Assembly: GCF_003987175.1 (NCBI RefSeq)
Contig: NZ_PIPM01000001.1
Coordinates: forward strand, 62,001-126,000
Origin: Aliidiomarina sanyensis
GTDB taxonomy: Bacteria; Pseudomonadota; Gammaproteobacteria; Enterobacterales; Alteromonadaceae
Length of the DNA: 64,000 bases
Direction of reading: 5' to 3'
Below, one piece after another: positions 7,912 to 16,959 of this stretch. Under the pieces are notes generated by a model, which did not search any database, was not told where the DNA came from, and saw nothing but the letters and a program-made list of their open reading frames with translations. The translations under genes were made by a program, and so were the position numbers. Position 1 is the first letter of the stretch, and every line of letters begins with the position of its first letter.

Positions 7912-10900
7912 CTATCGTCCTTGCCCTTGCGGGCTATGGCGCAGTTGTTCAAGTAGTCGTTGCTGCACCCGTTGATGAATAATGTCATTGACTTGATTCG
8001 TTAATTGGAGCCCGGTAATTAAGGCGGGTAAGTTCTCAATTAACGAGAGATTCAAGTGAATGGGCCGTCCATCTCTTTGCTCTGGATTTTGACCGTGCAA
8101 CCGGAGTTTCAGTTCCAAGGTTCCATCATCATGATAGATGACATTGCCATCGAGCACATTGTAATGGAAATTTTCAAGGGCTCCAGTCAGAAGACGCATT
8201 GCTTGATTTCCTTGACCGAGGGCCGCGGTGCGTTCAGACCGGTAATTCAAAACCCCACCCGGTGGTAGCGCAGCAATCTGCCCTTCATCAATACGCCACC
8301 CTTGGCTGCCGTATCGTAGGGGCAGAACTCCGGAAAAGTAGCCCGTTCCTGAGAGATCGGGGGCTGGATACTGGGTGAGCAATTGCTGCAGATCAAGCGT
8401 ATCCAGTTCAATCGGTAAAACGAATGGCCGCTGGGCTAGATCATAGGTTCCGGGGCGCAATCGAGCGGATCCGCCAAATAAACTCAGACCATTCTCGCGT
8501 GCAGTCAGTTGACCCATGGGCATCCAAGGTTCCATATTCAGCATGGTCGTCAAGTCGTCAATTGAAATCTGATAATTACCGACGAAATAGAAAGGTCCGA
8601 ACTCCATGCCTTGTTGCACTTGCAGAACGCGAAGGTTATCGGTGCTTAATACGAGTTCTTCCGGCGTGTAATGGACAGACAGCACGCCGTTTAAACCTGA
8701 AAAGCTTGTTGTATCGAACAGGCCCACAACATTCGCGAACTGAAGATCTGTTCTGAGTATTGGCGAAAACGTCGACAAATCAATTTCCAACTCGCCGGAT
8801 ATCCCCATTCGCCCGCGTTGGAGTGTTAGAAGCTCAGGCCAATCGGCCAGGGAGCGCGCTAAGGGATTTCCAGTCAGGAAAAAAATATCTTGCAGCGACC
8901 AGTTCAGTCGCAGGTGTTCTTGATTGACAGACGCTTCATGTCGAACACGCAATCCCGCTTGATTGGTTAATTCTGCTTGGGAGATGGACCAAGGTCCTTC
9001 GCTTGTGTCGAATGCGTATTGACCTCGCCAGTCCCAGCGTTGAGGTAAGAGGTATTCATGCTCGACTTGAGGTAAGTGGAGGTGAAAACTGCCGTGACTT
9101 ACGAGACCGTGCTCGCTTATGGTCACCCGAGAAGGGGTAACATTCGCGCGAAATTGTGTTTCTAAACGTGCATCCTCCGAGCGAATGATTGCGTCGGCCA
9201 CCAGCACGATAGGTTGAGTAAATTGGAAGTCCCAATTCAGCGCGCGAGCCTCGTTGGCCTGGACACTTCCTGCTAGGTTTAAACGGGCATTTTGTAGGGT
9301 CAAGTTCTCATTAAGTGTCAGCTCTGGATGGTCCAATCGTCCCGTAAAATCGGCCGTACGAAGCGCCACTTGCCAATCTGATTCCGATTGATGTGAGCGA
9401 TAGATATCGACCGTCCAGGGCATATCGAGGGCGAAGCTTCCGGGCTCATCCGTCTGCGATGCCGCATCACCCGCTCGCGCATGAAACTGACCTTCGACCA
9501 CCAAGGCGTCCGCTGTAAATATGTTGGTGCTTTCCTGGACCGATGCTGCATTCACCTGCCATTCAATCGAGCGCCATGGAAGCTCGACTGGCATGAGGCT
9601 TTCTCGTAATTTTTCATATGGAAAGAGCTGCCCACCGAGTTGGAGATCGAGTTGGGTGAAGGTCGAATCAACCACACGGGCATTGGCGAGCAGTGAGAGT
9701 GAAACATCCGCGTAGTCAGGCACATGAAGCATAACTTCATCTTGATGAATGGAAGCGAGCTGACCATTCCATTGCGCGGTCGGTGGGGACCAGTTCAGGT
9801 TCCATTCAAAACCGAGAGAACGCGGCAGCGTGGTGCCCTCGGAAGGATGCCATTGAGCGGCGCCAAGCGTAAGCGGTTCGAGCGCGCGTAACGCTTGAAC
9901 GTCGATGTCTGAGAGTCTTCGCTGAGACTGGCTAAATATTAAGTTGCCAAATAAATGCGGTTCGGGATGCGCATCATGCTCAAGACCTGCGACCAACGTC
10001 AGCTGTCCGTCGAATACTTCGGAGAGGAGAAGTGCCGTTGTTCCAGATATCGCCTGCGGCCACTGGTGTATGCCATGGTCGAGCTCGGCTCGCACATCCC
10101 ATTCTAATTGCGCGGTCGCCTGTGCTTGATGACGCAGCCAATAGGGCTCGAGGAACGCGGGCAGCTCAGATGCAAGGGAAGGTCGGAACACATGCAAAAA
10201 ATCGATTGAGCTCGCGATGGCACCGGAGCTATGCAGGCTGTGAATCTGCCCTGAAGGTTCGTATGAAACCCCAACATCAAAGGATTGCGTTTCCATCTCA
10301 TAATCTGGAAATACCAGGTGACTGGACAACTCGAGGAGCATCCCATTGTCATGGCGTGGGTTCCAGGCGAGTTTGTGGTGCCCCTCTATACGGGGTAGAT
10401 GATATTGTGCTGGAAAATCTATCTCCAGGTGCAAAGAACGAGCATTGCGAGGGCGTTCGACGCGACCTCGCACGCGCAGTGGACACACGCGATTCGCATT
10501 GACACAAAACGCGAGGGGGTGTTCCTGCGTAACGTCTGTGAAATGCAGGGTCAGATTGTCGACGGATACGCGTTCGGGAAGCCACTGGTCGAATGGGTTT
10601 TGATGTAAAAATGCGAGCGAATCCCAGTGTTGGAGTGCTTCTGGAACCTGATCACGTAAAAGTACAGGTTCGCCATTACTCGATGTGAGCCACGCAGAGG
10701 GTAGCGTTATATTTGGAGCCTTGAGATGAACGGATATGGGTTGTGGAAGCGGAAGCCGATTCGGACGTAACCAACGCCAGTGAATCTGAACCTGTTCCAT
10801 ACGGACGGTAATAACTTCACCTTCGGCTTTATACAAAAACGATAGATTATTGAGGGTGGCTTCGGTCCGACGGATTTGAATTTGGGCATAGTCAAGATCA

Positions 10901-11025
10901 TGAACTCCAGCCCGTGCGAGCTCTTGATGAAACCAGCGCCATGTGAGGCCAATACTGATCGCAATAAGCGAGGCCAGCAGGAGCATGCTTGCTAGTATCC
11001 ACAGCCCAATCCGCTTTGCTCCCAT
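7912..11025 (-). CDS. ydbH: YdbH, AsmA-like intermembrane phospholipid-transport protein
   Basis: A 1037-residue protein anchored in the inner membrane by one N-terminal helix (about residues 7-29), the rest periplasmic and rich in alternating beta-strand patterns, as expected for the long beta-groove of AsmA/TamB/YhdP/YdbH proteins. In E. coli, YdbH acts redundantly with TamB and YhdP to move phospholipids to the outer membrane and partners with YnbE. The C-terminal part (GTGYFSGVLPLRY..GWRIDEGQIAALPPGGVLNY) is the most conserved DctM-like/YdbH section. It is longer than the E. coli protein (about 880). It heads the minus-strand ydbH-ynbE-ydbL operon and is divergent from the DUF1415 gene, with a 138-base shared upstream region. 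Confidence 0.9.
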   Translation of the reverse strand: MGAKRIGLWILASMLLLASLIAISIGLTWRWFHQELARAGVHDLDYAQIQIRRTEATLNNLSFLYKAEGEVITVRMEQVQIHWRWLRPNRLPLPQPISVHLKAPNITLPSAWLTSSNGEPVLLRDQVPEALQHWDSLAFLHQNPFDQWLPERVSVDNLTLHFTDVTQEHPLAFCVNANRVCPLRVRGRVERPRNARSLHLEIDFPAQYHLPRIEGHHKLAWNPRHDNGMLLELSSHLVFPDYEMETQSFDVGVSYEPSGQIHSLHSSGAIASSIDFLHVFRPSLASELPAFLEPYWLRHQAQATAQLEWDVRAELDHGIHQWPQAISGTTALLLSEVFDGQLTLVAGLEHDAHPEPHLFGNLIFSQSQRRLSDIDVQALRALEPLTLGAAQWHPSEGTTLPRSLGFEWNLNWSPPTAQWNGQLASIHQDEVMLHVPDYADVSLSLLANARVVDSTFTQLDLQLGGQLFPYEKLRESLMPVELPWRSIEWQVNAASVQESTNIFTADALVVEGQFHARAGDAASQTDEPGSFALDMPWTVDIYRSHQSESDWQVALRTADFTGRLDHPELTLNENLTLQNARLNLAGSVQANEARALNWDFQFTQPIVLVADAIIRSEDARLETQFRANVTPSRVTISEHGLVSHGSFHLHLPQVEHEYLLPQRWDWRGQYAFDTSEGPWSISQAELTNQAGLRVRHEASVNQEHLRLNWSLQDIFFLTGNPLARSLADWPELLTLQRGRMGISGELEIDLSTFSPILRTDLQFANVVGLFDTTSFSGLNGVLSVHYTPEELVLSTDNLRVLQVQQGMEFGPFYFVGNYQISIDDLTTMLNMEPWMPMGQLTARENGLSLFGGSARLRPGTYDLAQRPFVLPIELDTLDLQQLLTQYPAPDLSGTGYFSGVLPLRYGSQGWRIDEGQIAALPPGGVLNYRSERTAALGQGNQAMRLLTGALENFHYNVLDGNVIYHDDGTLELKLRLHGQNPEQRDGRPIHLNLSLIENLPALITGLQLTNQVNDIIHQRVQQRLLEQLRHSPQGQGR

Positions 11026-11163
11026 GCAACACTCCCGTTCAGGAACTTATCCATTTCTTTCTATGCTATTTTAGCAATGGGATGGATCCAATGCCTGCAG
11101 TTTCACAGAATTCAGGATACACTTCATCGCAGAATTGACGATGTCCATAGCTTGGAGGATAGG

Positions 11164-11715
11164 GTGAGCGACAAAGTTCAACAGACACAGAAATGGGTTC
11201 AAGAGGTAGTCGTGCGGCATAATTTCTGTCCATTTGCCCACCCCGTAGTAAAAAACGATGCGGTACGTTATCAAATCATTGCGCCCGAGGAGTCCGAATC
11301 CTTGTTGCGGATTCTGGCGGATGAATGTGCATATCTCGAAGCCCATCCCGAGGTAGCAACCACATTGCTCGTATTCGAGACGCTTGCCGAAGATTTCTAT
11401 GACTTTCTCGATTGTGTTGCGGAAGCGGATCATTGGATTGAAGCATCAAGATTCTATGGTGTATTTCAGCTCGCGAGCTTTCATCCGGATTACGTCTTTG
11501 CTGGGTCACAATATTCTGATCCAGCGAATTTCACCAACCGCTCACCATTTCCGATGCTGCATATCCTTCGTGAGGAGGAGCTTGAAACGGCCCTTGCAAA
11601 CTGGCGCGAGCCAGAACAGATTCCGGAACGAAACATTCGACTTGCGCGAGAAAAAGGGGGACGTCATTTTGCGGATATCTTGCAGCAGATCAGAGGGACA
11701 TCGTCAAAACGTTAA
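11164..11715 (+). CDS. DUF1415 family protein
   Basis: A 183-residue soluble protein of the uncharacterised DUF1415 family, recognised by the N-terminal VQEVVVRHNFCPFA motif, the central SFHPDYVFAG segment and NRSPFPMLHILRE. No enzymatic function is established as far as I know; the Cys/His-containing NFCPFA motif suggests metal or ligand binding, which is only inference. Reading frame can be extended upstream to 11077, but GTG 11164 is preceded by GGAGGA with 5-base spacing and begins exactly where family similarity begins, so I chose it. It stands alone, divergent from ydbH. Confidence 0.85.
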   Translation: MSDKVQQTQKWVQEVVVRHNFCPFAHPVVKNDAVRYQIIAPEESESLLRILADECAYLEAHPEVATTLLVFETLAEDFYDFLDCVAEADHWIEASRFYGVFQLASFHPDYVFAGSQYSDPANFTNRSPFPMLHILREEELETALANWREPEQIPERNIRLAREKGGRHFADILQQIRGTSSKR

Positions 11716-11875
11716 GTTTTCGCTCCAATCTTAAAAATCTTAACTGACACACACGATGGAAATTTCAGCATTTTTTTTCTAAAGTTTGATCCCTAAGAGT
11801 TTTTTATAATCGTAACCTAAGTGAGAAGTGAGAACACAGGTTAGGAATGCGTTGCTGAGGTACTACTAGACTATT

Positions 11876-12901
11876 ATGGCTGATTTACTCGAAACACTGG
11901 CGCAGGTCATTGATAAAGATGGCATGGATGAGAGTGATATCGAGCAGTTCGTGCGCCCCCTATTGAGCTTATTGACGGAAGTCACCGCATTAGAATCGAC
12001 CTACTTAACGGCGATTCATGAGCATGCATCAACCCAGGAAGTTTTGTACTCGCTGAATACGGGGCCATCTCCGCTGATCCCCGAAGGGCTTGTTGTGCCG
12101 TGGGACGATACACTGTGTAAGCGGGCGCTTGAAACTGGGGAACGAATCACCTGTGATGTTCAATCAAAGTGGGGCGATTCTGATGCGGCTCGACAGCTAG
12201 GCTTGACCACCTATGTGAGCCATCCAATTTGTGATGTGGATGGCAAGGTTGTTGGAACCCTCTGTGGTGCAAGTGTTGAACGTAAAGAGGTCAGCCTTGA
12301 AGCGCAACGCATGCTAAGTGTGTGCGCACGGCTTATTGAATGGCAGCTGCAACGCTCTCGCTTGTTACGGGAGCTTCGAACGCAAAATCAAGCCTTTGAA
12401 GCATCTGCGCATCAAGACCCACTGACCGGCGTTCTAAACCGGCGTGGTCTGGAAAAAGAACTCCGCAAAGCATTGGCAGCGTTTGAGCGGTCTGGAACAA
12501 TCTTTTATGCGGTGTTTATTGATTTAGATGGTTTCAAGCAGATTAACGACACCTTTGGTCATGATGCGGGTGATCGCTTTTTAATTCACGTCTGTCATCG
12601 GCTTAACGAAGCATTACGGGAGGATGATGTGCTCGCGCGGGTTGGCGGCGATGAGTTTGTTGTTTTACTCCGGGATCAGCAATCAACGGCCATGCAGATT
12701 GAAGATATAAAAAAGCGGCTGTACGCTGTGCTCGTAGGTGATTATACCATTGATGACTTTGTGATTCCGTATGAAGGTGCGAGTATGGGGTACACTCAAG
12801 TAAAGCGTGGGGATAGTTCTGAGGCGTTACTTGAACGTGCAGACGATGCCATGTATGCAGAAAAACGGGCTCGCAAAGCAAAACGGAGTGCCTCCGCTTA
12901 G
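11876..12901 (+). CDS. GAF-GGDEF diguanylate cyclase
   Basis: A 341-residue cytoplasmic protein: an N-terminal GAF-like sensor (about residues 10-160), a short linking helix, and a C-terminal GGDEF domain (about 175-340). The signature GGDEF is intact at residues 257-261, with the metal-binding D in FIDLDGFK and the NDTFGHDAGD motif, so it should make cyclic di-GMP from GTP. The product-inhibition I-site RxxD is intact at R248-D251, five residues before the signature, implying feedback control. The GAF ligand cannot be told from sequence; the CHP..D..VVGTLCG pattern is typical of GAF. It is monocistronic: a LysR gene follows 104 bases later with its own start region. Confidence 0.93.
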   Translation: MADLLETLAQVIDKDGMDESDIEQFVRPLLSLLTEVTALESTYLTAIHEHASTQEVLYSLNTGPSPLIPEGLVVPWDDTLCKRALETGERITCDVQSKWGDSDAARQLGLTTYVSHPICDVDGKVVGTLCGASVERKEVSLEAQRMLSVCARLIEWQLQRSRLLRELRTQNQAFEASAHQDPLTGVLNRRGLEKELRKALAAFERSGTIFYAVFIDLDGFKQINDTFGHDAGDRFLIHVCHRLNEALREDDVLARVGGDEFVVLLRDQQSTAMQIEDIKKRLYAVLVGDYTIDDFVIPYEGASMGYTQVKRGDSSEALLERADDAMYAEKRARKAKRSASA

Positions 12902-13005
12902 GTTTTTCTATCCTGCGACGGGCGCGCAATACACGCGATGGATTCGTGTTATCTGTAACCCTACCTGTTAAACTGTGGCAATCAAAGCCACCCGAGATTC
13001 CTGTT

Positions 13006-13935
13006 ATGCGAAAACTTCCCCCGCTTAACGCACTCAAGTCATTTGAAGCTGCGGCAAGGCATTTGAGTTTCACCAAAGCCGCCGAAGAGCTTTTTGTGAC
13101 CCAGGCTGCTGTTTCACACCAAGTGAAAACTCTTGAGGAGTATCTGGGGATTGCGCTGTTCATCCGTCGTAATCGGACACTATTACTGACTGAGGCAGGG
13201 CAAAGTTATTACGTCGACATTCGGCAAATGTTTGAGCAACTGACACTTGCCACGTCCAAAATAATGCTGGCGAGCGAGCAGGGTTCGTTGACGGTCTGTG
13301 TTCCTCCTGGGTTTGCCATTTTATGGTTGGTGCCTCGACTCAGTCGATTCCATGAAGCCCACCCGGAAGTGGATGTTCGACTCAAAGCAGTCGATGAGAT
13401 TACGGGGTCGTTGACTGACCATGTGGACGTGGCAATATACTACGGGCGCGGCACGTGGCCAGGTGTAAAAGCCTACCGATTGCATAAAGAATATCTCATT
13501 CCCGTGTGTTCTCCGCTGTTATTGAGCGGTCCAAAAGCACTGAAAACACCAAAAGACTTAAAAGAGCATACCTTGCTGCATGATGAAACGCGCAATGCTT
13601 GGCGTGAATGGTTCTTAATGGTGAATGAGGAGCCACCCGCCAAGAAATCGGGGCCGGTATTTTCCCACTCTGCGCTCGCTCTCAAAGCAGCCGTGCATGG
13701 CCAGGGTATCGCGCTCGCTAACAGTGTATTAGCAAAACCCGAGTTGGATTCGGGACACCTGATTCAAGTCTTCCCACAAATCTTGCCAACCGCCGATGCG
13801 TTTTTCATGGTGTGCCGTGAATCACAGGCGGATGTAGGCAAAGTGGCTCGATTCCGCGATTGGATACTGTCGGAAGTACAGCGCGATGAAAACGAACTGC
13901 ACATGATGGATGATGTGGTGTCCGATGACCGTTAA
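13006..13935 (+). CDS. gcvA: LysR-family transcriptional regulator, GcvA-like
   Basis: A 309-residue LysR regulator. The N-terminal winged helix-turn-helix (LPPLNALKSFEAAARHLSF, FTKAAEELFVTQAAVSHQVK) is the pattern of GcvA, the glycine-cleavage regulator of E. coli, and the C-terminal half is a two-lobed periplasmic-binding-like effector domain. I start at ATG 13006 because similarity to GcvA begins there; an upstream in-frame start at 12946 would add 20 unlike residues. The downstream order (a small gene, then rlmM) mirrors gcvA-ygdD-rlmM of E. coli, supporting the name. Several GcvA-like paralogues control other genes, so target identity (gcv operon) is inferred. Its stop overlaps the next gene. 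Confidence 0.8.
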   Translation: MRKLPPLNALKSFEAAARHLSFTKAAEELFVTQAAVSHQVKTLEEYLGIALFIRRNRTLLLTEAGQSYYVDIRQMFEQLTLATSKIMLASEQGSLTVCVPPGFAILWLVPRLSRFHEAHPEVDVRLKAVDEITGSLTDHVDVAIYYGRGTWPGVKAYRLHKEYLIPVCSPLLLSGPKALKTPKDLKEHTLLHDETRNAWREWFLMVNEEPPAKKSGPVFSHSALALKAAVHGQGIALANSVLAKPELDSGHLIQVFPQILPTADAFFMVCRESQADVGKVARFRDWILSEVQRDENELHMMDDVVSDDR

Positions 13936-14548
13936 TCTTTTTTTTGCGCACGGGGCCGGCGCGGGACCGGAAAGTGAATTTATGCAAACGATAGGGCAGT
14001 TATGTGAAGAAAAAGGCTATCGGGTGCATTGGGTGACCTTTCCTTATTGGCAAAAGGTTCAAGAAAGTGGTACAAAGCGGCCCCCGGATCGCGCGTCTGT
14101 GCTCGATGCCTATTTTGTAGACTATGTGAAGCAACAGCGAATTGGTGTCAATTCGCCCACTTTTCTGATGGGGAAGTCGATGGGCGCTCGCGTTGCTTTT
14201 CGGACGGCAGAGGCCTTGAATGCTGTAGGTGTGATAGGGCTCGGTTTTCCGTTCCATCCGCCCGGGCGAAGTGAAAAGCATCGATTGAATGAGGTTTTAG
14301 ACACAGTACAACCCGCGCTTATTCTGCAAGGAGAGCGAGACCCATTTGGGAACCGAACGTGGGTTGCTGCGCATCATCAAGCGTTGCAGTCCAGGAAAAA
14401 CCTCAAGATGATTTGGATGCACGAGGGCAACCATGATTTGGTGCCACCGAAGCGGTCTGGTCGAACATCGTCTGATGCATGGGCACAGGCGGTCGCAGCT
14501 ATCCATGAATTTATAGAAAATACTATGGCGTCTCAGCAAGCCCGGTAA
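13925..14548 (+). CDS. Alpha/beta hydrolase-like protein (KANL3/Tex30 type)
   Basis: A 207-residue protein with the layout of a small alpha/beta hydrolase: the N-terminal strand and oxyanion segment FFAHGAGAG, the nucleophile elbow GKSMG with predicted nucleophile S85, and a late catalytic His in EGNHDL, with ILQGERDPFG before it supplying the acid. These features match the KANL3/Tex30 group, whose substrates are not established. ATG 13925 overlaps the end of the gcvA-like gene by 11 bases, suggesting translational coupling; the frame could begin at 13910, but the family begins at TVNLFFAHG. It occupies the position held by ygdD between gcvA and rlmM in E. coli. Confidence 0.82.
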   Translation: MTVNLFFAHGAGAGPESEFMQTIGQLCEEKGYRVHWVTFPYWQKVQESGTKRPPDRASVLDAYFVDYVKQQRIGVNSPTFLMGKSMGARVAFRTAEALNAVGVIGLGFPFHPPGRSEKHRLNEVLDTVQPALILQGERDPFGNRTWVAAHHQALQSRKNLKMIWMHEGNHDLVPPKRSGRTSSDAWAQAVAAIHEFIENTMASQQAR

Positions 14549-14588
14549 GTGAACCGTTGGTGGAGATGCATTGAAAAAAGGAATCAAC

Positions 14589-15662
14589 ATGTCCGTTGTT
14601 TTGCACTGCCGAGCAGGTTTTGAAGGTGAATGTGCTGCCGAGATTCAAGAGCGAGCGGCATCCCTTGGCGTGTATGGGTACTGCAAAACGCAACCCGAGT
14701 CCGCGTTGGTTATTTTTGAGTGCAAAACCGAAGAAGGGGACCACCTTGCCCGCAAGATTCCTGTCTCGGACTTGGTCTTTACCCGTCAACTGTTTGTCAA
14801 AGTGGCGGAACTGAATCAACTTCCCCTTGAAGATCGAATTACTCCGATGGTCGATGCCCTTAAGGAAGTTCAGTTGGCCGGGCGGCTCTGGTTAGAAACA
14901 TCCGACACCAACGATGGGCGCGCGCTCTCTCCGTTGTGCAAAAAAATATCGCGTCCGTTTGAAACGGCGCTGCGTGACGCGGGCTTGCTCACGGCGGAGC
15001 CTGTTTTGAATCGTCCTGTGATTCATGTGCTTTTTCGAAGCACCCATGCAGCGTTAGTAGGATACTCTTATAGTTACAACCACGCTCCTTATCCAATGGG
15101 GATTCCGCGGGTTCGCACTCCGAAAGGCGCACCCTCGCGTTCAGCAGCAAAACTCGCTGAAGGGTTTAAGGTCATGATTCCAGAGAGTGAGTTTGAAAAA
15201 CGCGTCAGTTCTGGAATGAATGCGGTCGACTTGGGTGCCTGCCCCGGTGGTTGGACTTCGGTCTTGGTGTATCACGGGATGATGGTCGCTGCGGTGGATA
15301 ACGGCCCGATGGATGCTGGACTAATGGAAACGGGTCAAGTCCGCCACTATCAGGAGGATGGTTTTAGCTTCTTACCCAAAAAGAAAAATGTGCGTTGGTT
15401 GGTCTGTGATATGGTTGAAAAGCCGGTTCGAGTTGCTCATTTAATGGCGGATTGGTTTATCGGCGAGTGGTGCCATGATGCCATGTTTAATTTAAAGCTG
15501 CCAATGAAGAAACGGTACGCGGCGGTGCAACAATATCTCCAGGCGCTTCACGAACGGTTGTCAGAAGCGGAAGTCCGTGGATATGAGTTATCGGCAAAGC
15601 ATCTGTATCATGACCGCGAAGAGATCACGGTGTACCTGCGCAAAAAACTAAAAACAGGGTGA
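14589..15662 (+). CDS. rlmM: 23S rRNA (cytidine-2498-2'-O)-methyltransferase
   Basis: Uses S-adenosylmethionine to methylate the ribose of C2498 in 23S rRNA. The 357-residue protein has an N-terminal THUMP-like RNA-binding part and a C-terminal Rossmann methyltransferase with VDLGACPGGWTSVL as SAM motif and the downstream VRWLVCDMVEKP segment; length is close to the 366 of E. coli RlmM. ATG 14589 has AAGGA six bases upstream; an in-frame TTG at 14571 lies before that site and is unlikely. It ends before a bidirectional terminator separating it from the convergent isocitrate dehydrogenase gene. Confidence 0.93.
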   Translation: MSVVLHCRAGFEGECAAEIQERAASLGVYGYCKTQPESALVIFECKTEEGDHLARKIPVSDLVFTRQLFVKVAELNQLPLEDRITPMVDALKEVQLAGRLWLETSDTNDGRALSPLCKKISRPFETALRDAGLLTAEPVLNRPVIHVLFRSTHAALVGYSYSYNHAPYPMGIPRVRTPKGAPSRSAAKLAEGFKVMIPESEFEKRVSSGMNAVDLGACPGGWTSVLVYHGMMVAAVDNGPMDAGLMETGQVRHYQEDGFSFLPKKKNVRWLVCDMVEKPVRVAHLMADWFIGEWCHDAMFNLKLPMKKRYAAVQQYLQALHERLSEAEVRGYELSAKHLYHDREEITVYLRKKLKTG

Positions 15663-15698
15663 CCCTTTACCGGTGCGCCGATCGAACATGTGTTACAA

Positions 15699-15737
15699 AA
15701 AAGCCACGGGGAGCGAAGTCCAACCGTGGCTTTTCTT
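15699..15737. terminator. Bidirectional terminator between rlmM and the isocitrate dehydrogenase gene
   Basis: Stem GCCACGG / CCGTGGC (15703-15709 with 15724-15730), with an A-rich run before and TTTTCTT after, so it has a U-tract when read in either direction. It sits between convergent genes. Confidence 0.85.
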
Positions 15738-15752
15738 CAATAACCTGCCTGC

Positions 15753-16757
15753 TTAAAGTCGGTCAAGGATTGCCTGAGTGAAGTCTGTCGTCCCGTGATT
15801 TCCACCGAGATCGCGCGTGGTGCGGTCGCCGGTCTCAATCACATCACGTAATGCATTCAGGATCTTCTTTGCTTGTTCTTGCATGCCAAGGTGCTCGAGC
15901 ATCTGAATGGAAGCTAAGATTACCGAGCTCGGATTCGCCAAATTTTGACCGGCAATGTCAGGTGCTGACCCATGAACAGCTTCAAAGATGGCACATTTTT
16001 CACCGATATTTGCGCCAGGCGCCATGCCCAAGCCACCCACAAGACCTGCACACAGGTCTGAAATGATGTCGCCAAACAAGTTTGTGGTGACAATCACATC
16101 AAAGATCTCGGGTGACATGACAAGTTTCATACAGGTGGCATCAACAATCATTTCGTCGAATTGAATGTCTGGATAGTCTTGCGCAACTTCGCGCGCGACC
16201 GCGAGGAACATGCCAGAGGTTGTTTTCAATATGTTCGCTTTGTGGACTGCGGTGACTTTCTTGCGTCCTTCGCGGCGAGCGAGATCGAAAGCGAAACGAA
16301 CAATTCGTTCACAACCACTGCGAGTCACTTTACTCATCGCCTCTGCTTCGCTGCCGTCTTCTGCAGTGCGCTGCCCAAGGCCTGAATACATGCCTTCCGT
16401 ATTTTCACGAATGGTAATGATATCGATATTTTCGTAGCGCGCTTTCGTGCCTTTAAAGGAATTTACTGGGCGTACATTGGCATAGAGGCCAAAGTGTTTC
16501 CGAAGCGTCACGTTGATTGAGGTAAAGCCACCACCCACCGGGGTTGTTAAAGGGCCTTTCAATGTAATGCCATTGCGCTCAATCGCCTCAAGCGTTTGCG
16601 GTGGCAACAATTCGCCGTGCTTGTCGAGAGCAACTAAGCCAGCATCCGCGTATTCGTACGTGAAGCCGCAACCGGCTTTGTCGAGAATCTGAATTGCAGA
16701 TTCAATAATGTCCGGTCCGATACCGTCACCAGGAATCACTGTGATTGTTTGACTCAT
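15753..16757 (-). CDS. NAD-type isocitrate dehydrogenase
   Basis: Oxidative decarboxylation of isocitrate to 2-oxoglutarate in the TCA cycle. The 334-residue protein belongs to the isocitrate/isopropylmalate dehydrogenase family: SINVTLRKHFGLYANVRP holds the substrate-binding Ser, Asn and Arg residues of isocitrate enzymes. The nucleotide-binding loop reads HGSAPDIAG; the Asp and Ile replace the Lys344 and Tyr345 that bind the NADP phosphate in E. coli Icd, indicating NAD+ use. It is shorter than the 416-residue NADP enzyme of E. coli. ATG 16757 follows AAGGG with good spacing, whereas the frame opens at 16778 without one. 3-Isopropylmalate or homoisocitrate activity is less likely. Confidence 0.85.
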   Translation of the reverse strand: MSQTITVIPGDGIGPDIIESAIQILDKAGCGFTYEYADAGLVALDKHGELLPPQTLEAIERNGITLKGPLTTPVGGGFTSINVTLRKHFGLYANVRPVNSFKGTKARYENIDIITIRENTEGMYSGLGQRTAEDGSEAEAMSKVTRSGCERIVRFAFDLARREGRKKVTAVHKANILKTTSGMFLAVAREVAQDYPDIQFDEMIVDATCMKLVMSPEIFDVIVTTNLFGDIISDLCAGLVGGLGMAPGANIGEKCAIFEAVHGSAPDIAGQNLANPSSVILASIQMLEHLGMQEQAKKILNALRDVIETGDRTTRDLGGNHGTTDFTQAILDRL

Positions 16758-16959
16758 GAAATAACCCTTACTGTACAACTGAAATCTGTGGGGGAGTGTG
16801 TTGTGAATTTAGTCAAAAGACGCAACACCATGAGGCTACTTGCCCCAGAATGTGCGGTATCTTAGCATTTTTCCCATCTTCGGGGCGATGAGTGCGGTTA
16901 TATCGGGTATTTATATGACGAATTCAGGCGCGCTATGCGCTGCATAATTTCAGTCGGGG
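16758..16959. other. Intergenic region upstream of the isocitrate dehydrogenase gene
   Basis: A 202-base gap between two minus-strand genes. It must contain the promoter of the isocitrate dehydrogenase gene, but I see no pair of good sigma-70 hexamers, no coding potential and no convincing terminator for the gene upstream. Confidence 0.4.

Noticed and set aside
10032-10502. 156-codon plus-strand open frame inside ydbH
   Set aside because: Antisense to a conserved long protein, Arg/Ser-rich composition typical of shadow frames.
11077-11163. Upstream extension of the DUF1415 gene
   Set aside because: The extra 29 residues have no family similarity and no ribosome site; GTG 11164 has GGAGGA at good spacing.
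11805-11810. TATAAT upstream of the GGDEF gene as a promoter
   Set aside because: The -10 is perfect, but the nearest TTGATC is only 13 bases away and the 17-base position holds no -35, so I did not list it as a promoter.
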